From positions 577,391 through 641,390 of the forward strand of contig NZ_BSTD01000005.1 of NCBI RefSeq assembly GCF_030269325.1: DNA of 64,000 nt, read 5' to 3'. The notes under the pieces are model-generated. The model did no database searches and had not been told where the DNA came from. It saw only the letters and a list, made by a program, of their open reading frames with translations. The position numbers were made by a program, and so were the translations under genes. The DNA comes from Amycolatopsis sp. NBRC 101858. Lineage in GTDB: Bacteria; Actinomycetota; Actinomycetes; Mycobacteriales; Pseudonocardiaceae. This document shows positions 59,140-64,000 of the stretch, in pieces (positions within the stretch are counted from its first letter, which is position 1; every line of letters starts with the position of its first letter).

Positions 59140-60443
59140 TACCGGTGGTCGCCGATCTTGTCCTTGACGAAGTCCTTCGCTTCGGCCAGCCCCACGCCTT
59201 TCACGGAGTTGATGCCGACGCCGGTGGCGATTCCGGCACTGCTGAAGGGATCCAGCTCGACCTTCAGGAGCCGGTTCGCCGTGTTGACGGCGCTCGCGTG
59301 GGAGTACTCGGCAGCCTGGTGGAGAGCCTCGGCCGGGTGGGAGCGCAAAGTGTCCAGCGTGACGGGAGCGAAGCTCTCACCACCCAGGTGGACGACCTGC
59401 TGCTTCACGAATGGAACCTTGCTGATCACCGGAAGGACCTTCTCCGCTTTCGCGAGAGCGGCGCCTTTCGCGGCTTGACCAACCGCGTTCTTCAGACCGG
59501 CCAAGGCCTTGCCGCCGGGGAGGACACCGATGGCGTCCATCCCGATCCCGGACCACGACACGTCGGCGCCGGCCGCTTTGGCCAGCAGCTTCGTTCCCGC
59601 AGCCGCCGCGCTGACCCCGACCGCGGCCGCCGCGGTGACCGCGTTGACGCCCGGGATCCAGGAGGTGGCGATGGCCACGACCCCCAGCACACTGCCGATC
59701 TTCGAGAGCACGGTGCCGACCTCGGCGATGGCGCCGGCGTGCTCCTGAGTCCACGCCCAGGCTTTCCCGGCCAGGTCCTTGACGCCGGTGACCATCTTGC
59801 CGACGGCGTCGCTGATCTTGTCCAGCCAGCCCGGTTCTTCCGGGGCCTCGTCCGTGGCCTTGCGCAGTGCGGCGGCGACCCGCCCGGCCAGTTCGAGGTG
59901 CTGGGCACGCAGGCGCTTCGCATCCGCCCGGAGCGCGTCGAGGCCGTGCTGGGCCTGGGCCAGCTCGTGCTGCGCGCGGCTGAGCGCCACCTCGGCCCGG
60001 TGGAGCTCGGCCGGGCCGGCGAACACCTGCCCGGCCAGCTGCAGGTGGGGGTTGGCCCGAGCCGTCGTCAACTGGGATCGGGCCGTCTCCGCCTGGGTTT
60101 CCAGGTCGATGGCGTGCCGCTGCAGCGTGGACAGGTCGTCGGCCCAGCCGGTGAGCGTGCCCGCCGCGCCCGACAGCGAACGATGCGCCTTGTCCAGGTA
60201 GTCGGGAACCTTGCCGACGGTCTCGCGGAAGGCGTCCGCGCCGTCGCCTTCCCAGAAACCACCGGACTTCCCGAGCCCGGTCAGCTCGTCGCAGGCCTGG
60301 CCCAGCTCGGTGGCGACCGCGCTCAACGTGGTGGCGATCTCCTCGACCCGCGCCACCGCGCCCGGGGCGGGATCGAACCCCAGTGCCGGGTAGTCCGCGC
60401 TCTGCACCGGGGCGACGGCGTCTTCGAGTTGCTCCCAGTTCAC
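59139..60443 (-). CDS. Large T7SS-type secreted protein (WXG-like N-terminus)
   Basis: A 434-aa protein with a helical N-terminus that resembles a putative T7SS-secreted substrate. WEGDGADAFRE (residues 64-74) is the WXG-type turn, and long helices continue to about residue 205 (ALSRAQHELAQAQHGLDALR). After it come Ala/Gly-rich hydrophobic segments (IGSVLGVVAIATSWIPGV, AAAAVGVSAAAAGTKLLAKA) and a C-terminal domain to DKIGDHR, which could be membrane-active or a toxin; no toxin family is recognised. GTG 60443 overlaps the upstream stop (GTGA). Confidence 0.8.
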   Translation of the reverse strand: MNWEQLEDAVAPVQSADYPALGFDPAPGAVARVEEIATTLSAVATELGQACDELTGLGKSGGFWEGDGADAFRETVGKVPDYLDKAHRSLSGAAGTLTGWADDLSTLQRHAIDLETQAETARSQLTTARANPHLQLAGQVFAGPAELHRAEVALSRAQHELAQAQHGLDALRADAKRLRAQHLELAGRVAAALRKATDEAPEEPGWLDKISDAVGKMVTGVKDLAGKAWAWTQEHAGAIAEVGTVLSKIGSVLGVVAIATSWIPGVNAVTAAAAVGVSAAAAGTKLLAKAAGADVSWSGIGMDAIGVLPGGKALAGLKNAVGQAAKGAALAKAEKVLPVISKVPFVKQQVVHLGGESFAPVTLDTLRSHPAEALHQAAEYSHASAVNTANRLLKVELDPFSSAGIATGVGINSVKGVGLAEAKDFVKDKIGDHR

Positions 60444-60796
60444 GCCGTTGTCCCGTCGAGCCGGTGGCAGATCTCCGACTCACCGGCGAGCGGCGGTGGT
60501 GCCAGCCCGCCGCGGTCGAGCGCGCCGGCGACCTTCTGCTCCGTTTCGGCGTAGACCTGCTCGGCCCGCGTCAGTCCTTCGGCGACGCTCCCGGAGAAGG
60601 CACCGATCTTGCCGATGCCGTACTCCCAGCGGTCCCGGAACCGGCCGCCCGCCGCGTCGATGTCGCGGCTGCCCAGATCGTGGGGCGAAGCGTCCTTGAG
60701 CGCGTTGCCCGCGCTGGTCATCCGCTCCTGGGCCTGCTCCAAGGTGGCGATGAGCGACCTCATCCGCCCCGGATCGACCTCGTAGCCACCTGACAT
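60440..60796 (-). CDS. WXG100-like small helical protein
   Basis: A 118-aa helical-hairpin protein: GYEVDPGRMRSLIATLEQAQ, FRDRWEYGIGKIGAFSGSVA (W-containing turn), and LTRAEQVYAETEQKVAGAL. It resembles ESX-associated proteins that dimerise with a larger partner. ATG 60796 follows GAGGAG. It leads the three-gene cassette and is coupled by GTGA to the large T7SS-type gene, likely its partner. Confidence 0.8.
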   Translation of the reverse strand: MSGGYEVDPGRMRSLIATLEQAQERMTSAGNALKDASPHDLGSRDIDAAGGRFRDRWEYGIGKIGAFSGSVAEGLTRAEQVYAETEQKVAGALDRGGLAPPPLAGESEICHRLDGTTA

Positions 60797-60923
60797 CCAC
60801 GGTCTCCTCGCCGGTGCCGACCATCCCCCGGGTACCCGTGGTGCCGTTGGCCCCCGAAGGTTGTAGCTGTGCAGATCGGCTGTTCCTCACGCCGTGTTAC
60901 GCGGCAGGCGACCGTTCGAGCGC

Positions 60924-60973
60924 AAAAACCGTGGGTGGTGAGCCGGGTCGGATCCCGGGTTCACCACCCACGG
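60924..60973 (-). terminator. Rho-independent terminator of the ferredoxin-P450 operon
   Basis: CCGTGGGTGGTGA (60929-60941) pairs exactly with TCACCACCCACGG (60961-60973), and the inner GCCGGG/CCCGGG extends it. On the minus strand the stem is followed by TTTTTG. It lies 18 bases after the ferredoxin stop, a textbook terminator. Confidence 0.9.
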
Positions 60974-60990
60974 CTGGAGTCGCGCGGCCG

Positions 60991-61185
60991 TTACTCCTGC
61001 AGCGAGAGGGCCTGGCTGGGGCAGACGTGCACCGCTTCGCGAGCCTTCTCGACCAGCGCTCCCTCCGGCTCCTCGTTCAGCACGATGACCGTGCCGTCGT
61101 CTTCGCTCTGGTCGAACAGCTCGGGCTCGGTCAGCACGCACTGCCCGGCGCCGACGCACTTGCCGGTGTCCGCGATGATCTTCAT
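60991..61185 (-). CDS. 3Fe-4S ferredoxin
   Basis: A 64-aa electron carrier for a P450. The cluster ligands are CVGAGQC (residues 10-16) and the later CPSQAL; the fourth Cys position is replaced by Ala/Gly as in P450-type 3Fe-4S ferredoxins, so a 3Fe cluster is expected. ATG 61185 follows AGGAGA. It lies 34 bases after the upstream P450 and probably serves both P450s. Confidence 0.93.
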   Translation of the reverse strand: MKIIADTGKCVGAGQCVLTEPELFDQSEDDGTVIVLNEEPEGALVEKAREAVHVCPSQALSLQE

Positions 61186-61219
61186 GGTTCTCTCCTGTGG
61201 TGGGATGGCAGTTCGATCT

Positions 61220-62419
61220 CTACCAGGTCACCGGCAGCCGGTACAGGCCGTAGATGTTCGCGTCGTCCTTGAACGCCAGGTCGTCGACGTCCGCGCCCAG
61301 CGCCAGCGTCGGGATGCGGCGGAAGAGCGTGTCGAAGACGATCTGCAGTTCCATCCGTGCCAGGTTCTGGCCGAGGCACTGGTGCGGCCCGAAGCCGAAC
61401 GCGACGTGGTGGCGCGCGCCGCGCTCGATGTCCAGCTCGTCGGCGTTCTCGAACGCCCGCGGGTCGCGGTTCGCCGCGTAACCCAGCGCCAGCACACCCT
61501 CGCCGGCCCGGATCAGCTGCCCGCCGACCTCGACGTCCTCGACGCACAGGCGTGCCGTGGCCGCGTCGACGATCGTCCAGTAGCGCAGCATCTCCTCGAC
61601 GGCGTCGAGTGTCTTGCCCGGGTCGGCCTTGATCGCCGCCAGCTGCTCGGGGTTGCGGAGGAACGCCACGGTGGACAGCGAGATCATGTTCGCCGTCGTC
61701 TCGTGCCCGGCCACCAGCAGCAGGAAGCCGGTCGCGGCCAGCGAAGCCCGCCGGTAGGTGCCGTCTTCGCGGAGCTTGACGATCTGCCTGCCGAGCAGGT
61801 CGTCCGGCGGGTTGTCCTCCTTCGTCGCGATCAGGTCTTCCATGTAGCCGCGGATGGTGTCGAACGCCGCCCGCCGCTCCTCCGGCGTCGTCGAGCGCTT
61901 GATCAGCTTCGCCGTGTGTTCCTGGAAGAAGTCGTGGTCGGCGTAGGGCACGCCGAGCATCTCGCAGATCACCAGCGACGGCACCGGCAGCGACAGCGCC
62001 TCGACCAGGTCACCGGGCTTCGGCCCGGCCAGCAGCGCGTCGATCTGGCCGTCCACGATCTCCTGGATCCGCGGCCGCAGCGCCTCCATCCGGCGCACGG
62101 TGAACTCGCCGAGCACGGCCTTGCGGGCCGGCCCGTGCTCGGGCGCGTCCATGGTGATCATGGTGCGCTCGTCGCCTTGCCGCCGGAACCCGCCCTTGAC
62201 CAGCTGCGGGAACTCCGGGCGCTGCCGGTCGGCGCTGAACCGCCGGTCGTTCAGCACGGTCCGGACGTCGTCGAGCCTGCTGACCACCCAGGCCCAGCCG
62301 CCGTCGGGCAGCCCCACCTTCGTGACCGGATCCTCTTCGCGGATCTCCTCGTACGCCGGCGGCGGCGAGAACGGGCAGGTGCGGGTCATCGGGAATTCGT
62401 GCTTCTCGACTGTCGTCAT
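61220..62419 (-). CDS. Cytochrome P450 (CYP105-like), copy 1
   Basis: A 399-aa monooxygenase. The I-helix is LLLVAGHETTANMISL; the ExxR motif is EEMLRYW; the haem loop is FGFGPHQCLGQNLARMELQI with the proximal Cys. It resembles the CYP105 group that hydroxylates diverse drugs and polyketides. The neighbouring ferredoxin supplies electrons. A second P450, a clear paralogue, lies 10 bases upstream, and the 3' thirds are nearly identical in DNA over about 115 bases. Confidence 0.95.
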   Translation of the reverse strand: MTTVEKHEFPMTRTCPFSPPPAYEEIREEDPVTKVGLPDGGWAWVVSRLDDVRTVLNDRRFSADRQRPEFPQLVKGGFRRQGDERTMITMDAPEHGPARKAVLGEFTVRRMEALRPRIQEIVDGQIDALLAGPKPGDLVEALSLPVPSLVICEMLGVPYADHDFFQEHTAKLIKRSTTPEERRAAFDTIRGYMEDLIATKEDNPPDDLLGRQIVKLREDGTYRRASLAATGFLLLVAGHETTANMISLSTVAFLRNPEQLAAIKADPGKTLDAVEEMLRYWTIVDAATARLCVEDVEVGGQLIRAGEGVLALGYAANRDPRAFENADELDIERGARHHVAFGFGPHQCLGQNLARMELQIVFDTLFRRIPTLALGADVDDLAFKDDANIYGLYRLPVTW

Positions 62420-62429
62420 GGCGTCCCCT

Positions 62430-63653
62430 TCACCAGGTCACGGGCAGGCAGTACAGGCCGAAGATCGACGAATCGTGCTTGAACGGCAGCTGGTCGACGG
62501 GCACGGCCAGCTTCAGCTCCGGGATGCGGCGGAAGAGCGTGTCGAAGACGATCTGCAGTTCCATCCGGGCCAGGTTCTGGCCGAGGCACTGGTGCGGCCC
62601 GAAGCCGAACGCGACGTGGTGCCGCGCGCCGCGCTCCAGGTCGAGCTCGTCCGGGTTGTCGAACGCCTCCGGGTCGCGGTTGCCGGAATAGCTCAGGCCG
62701 AGCACGCCCTCGCCTTCGCGGATCAGCTGGCCGCCGATCTCGAGGTCCTCGGTGGCGACCCGCGACGTCGCGAACTCCGCGATCGTGAAGTACCGCAGCA
62801 GCTCCTCGACGGCGTCGAGCGTCTTGCCGGGGTCGTTCTTGATCAGCTCGAGCTGGTCCGGGTTCTCCAGCAGCGCGACGGTGCCGAGCGAGATCATGTT
62901 CGCCGTCGTCTCGTGGCCGGCGATGAGCAGCAGGAACGCCAGCGACACGAGCGAGTCGTGGTCGGCTTCGCCGTGCTCTTCGCGCTGCTTGGCGATCTGG
63001 CGGCTGAGCAGGTCGTCGGCCGGCTCGGTCTCCTTGGTGGTGACCAGCTGGTCGAGGTACTCCTGCAGCTCGTCGACGGCCTTGATCCGGGTGTCCTGGT
63101 CGACGTCGCGGTTGAGCAGCGTCGAGCTGCGGACCTGGAAGAAGTCGTGGTCGGCGTACGGGACGCCGAGCAGTTCGCAGATGACCAGCGACGGCACCGG
63201 CAGGCTGAGCGCGGTGACCAGGTCGGCGGGCTTCGGGCCGGCCAGGATCGCGTCGATGTGCTCGTCGACGATCTGCTGGATCCGCGGCTGGAGCGCCTTC
63301 ATCCGCTTGACCGTGAACTCGCCCACGACCTCGCGGCGGGCCGCGCCGTGCTGCGGCGGGTCCATGTTGATCAGCGACGCGGTGAAGTTGGTCCGCCGGA
63401 CCGGGCGCCCCTGCTTGGTCAGGAACGGGAAGCCGGGGTTGAACCGGTCGGAGCTGAACCGCGGGTCGGTGAGCATCTGCCGGACGTCCTCGAGCCGGGT
63501 GATCGCCCACGCCTCCTGGCCGGACTGCAGCTCGACGCGCTGGACCGGCCCCGCTTCGCGCAGCTTCCCGTACGCCGGCGGCGGCGCGAACGGGCAGGTG
63601 CGTTCCAGCGGGAAGACTTCGTCCTTCGTGGTGGGATCGGCGACTTCGGTCAT
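62430..63653 (-). CDS. Cytochrome P450 (CYP105-like), copy 2
   Basis: A 407-aa paralogue of the downstream P450. The I-helix is LLLIAGHETTANMISL, ExxR is EELLRYF, and the haem loop is FGFGPHQCLGQNLARMELQI. N-terminal residues (ERTCPFAPPPAYGKLREAGP) also align. Substrate-recognition parts differ more than the core, so the two may act on different substrates. It is the first gene of the P450-P450-ferredoxin operon and faces a TetR gene. Confidence 0.95.
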   Translation of the reverse strand: MTEVADPTTKDEVFPLERTCPFAPPPAYGKLREAGPVQRVELQSGQEAWAITRLEDVRQMLTDPRFSSDRFNPGFPFLTKQGRPVRRTNFTASLINMDPPQHGAARREVVGEFTVKRMKALQPRIQQIVDEHIDAILAGPKPADLVTALSLPVPSLVICELLGVPYADHDFFQVRSSTLLNRDVDQDTRIKAVDELQEYLDQLVTTKETEPADDLLSRQIAKQREEHGEADHDSLVSLAFLLLIAGHETTANMISLGTVALLENPDQLELIKNDPGKTLDAVEELLRYFTIAEFATSRVATEDLEIGGQLIREGEGVLGLSYSGNRDPEAFDNPDELDLERGARHHVAFGFGPHQCLGQNLARMELQIVFDTLFRRIPELKLAVPVDQLPFKHDSSIFGLYCLPVTW

Positions 63654-63756
63654 TTCGGGCCCCCTAAAACGGACTTACAGTATGCGGAGGATTACATTCC
63701 GGTTCTGCAGTCCAAGGTACCGAAGTGGAGGGAAGTCGTCCACTAGCTAACGGGTG

Positions 63757-63768
63757 ACTCACTTGAGT
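63757..63768. promoter_or_regulatory. Possible TetR operator
   Basis: ACTCA-CT-TGAGT is an inverted repeat in the gap between the divergent P450 operon and the TetR gene. A related half-site GAGT follows at 63771. The position fits a regulator of both. Confidence 0.4.
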
Positions 63769-63832
63769 TCGAGTGCGTGGCCGCTTGACCATGCGAGAAT
63801 CACCCCGCGCGATCCAGCGAGAGGCGAACGGC

Positions 63833-64000
63833 ATGACGGCAGACCCCGAGACCACCCTGCGGGCGGACGCGCGGCGCAACCGCGACCAGATCCTGGCTGC
63901 CGCGAAGACCATCTTCGCCGTTTCCGGTCCCGAGGTGCCGATGGAGGAGATCGCCCGCGCGGCCGGCGTCGGCGTCGGCACGCTCTACCGGCGGTTCCCG
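63833..64000 (+). CDS. TetR family regulator (partial, cut by window end)
   Basis: The N-terminal DNA-binding domain is visible: TLRADARRNRDQILAAAKTI, then MEEIARAAGVGVGTLYRRFP at the window edge. ATG 63833 follows AGAGGCG; an in-frame ATG at 63791 would add 14 residues. It is divergent from the P450 operon and is the obvious candidate to control it. The ligand domain lies outside the window. Confidence 0.85.
   Translation, partial: MTADPETTLRADARRNRDQILAAAKTIFAVSGPEVPMEEIARAAGVGVGTLYRRFP

Noticed and set aside
60355..60375. tRNA T-arm-like GGATCGAACCCC
   Set aside because: It lies inside the coding frame of the T7SS-type gene and no acceptor or anticodon stem surrounds it. No tRNA or rRNA gene was found in the window.
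60991..63653. Part of a natural-product gene cluster
   Set aside because: P450s and ferredoxin are present but there is no synthase, peptide synthetase, terpene cyclase or other core gene in the window; a stand-alone TetR-controlled oxidation operon is enough.

Overview
The window reads as a chromosomal segment of a high-GC actinomycete. Codon use is strongly GC-biased at third positions, GTG starts are common, and neighbouring genes are often coupled by ATGA, GTGA or TGATG overlaps. The gene families point to Pseudonocardiaceae, most like Amycolatopsis: a type VII secretion-type cassette, the DacC-type peptidase next to an SCO4848-like membrane protein, tandem P450s with a 3Fe-4S ferredoxin, and 21-bp intergenic repeat arrays. 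The genus is an inference; no 16S gene is present.

The most unusual part is the left end (1-6.0 kb, all on the minus strand). It is visibly less GC-rich than the rest and encodes a CBASS anti-phage operon. In transcription order it holds a decayed gene, a CD-NTase ending in a flexible Gly tail, a Cap2-type E2-E1 protein, an HNH-SAVED nuclease, and a second complete CD-NTase carrying an extra C-terminal AGS-C-like domain. Two intact cyclases in one operon, only one with a Cap2-compatible C-terminal glycine and no Cap3 protease, is the best candidate for something new. Immediately upstream lies an HhH-GPD gene whose first 33 codons also occur as a truncated second copy, which looks like a recombination or integration scar.

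From 7.3 to 19 kb there are mostly housekeeping and small regulatory units: AraC/DUF2000, a methyltransferase, icd, a TetR - 28-aa peptide - membrane hydrolase chain, an MBL hydrolase, xthA, a divergent cupin/MarR pair around a perfect inverted repeat, and a GH19 chitinase with a DasR-like site. A 21-bp tandem array precedes trpS. From 19 to 27 kb come trpS plus a P-loop protein, a BrkB-family protein, a flavin enzyme-oxidoreductase-HxlR operon with a 17-bp tandem operator, a DD-carboxypeptidase and a secreted subtilisin, then a 140-bp stem-loop and sdhCDAB.

From 31 to 44 kb there is a GH27 alpha-galactosidase and a complete nucleoside uptake and salvage operon (BMP lipoprotein, ATPase, two permeases, cdd, deoA), with add nearby. 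These import nucleosides, deaminate cytidine and adenosine, and phosphorolyse thymidine. A second 21-bp array, whose units flip orientation in the middle, separates an MFS gene from the next locus. From 44 to 58 kb come an acidic conserved protein, a Ski2-like helicase, a C45-type hydrolase coupled to a tiny secreted repeat peptide, a frameshifted Sufu-domain gene, an NAD(P)-binding/HxlR pair, and a SorC-controlled polyol-type dehydrogenase plus ABC importer with twin 12-bp operators. The right end holds a three-gene T7SS-type cassette, a ferredoxin with two tandem P450s, and the start of a divergent TetR gene.
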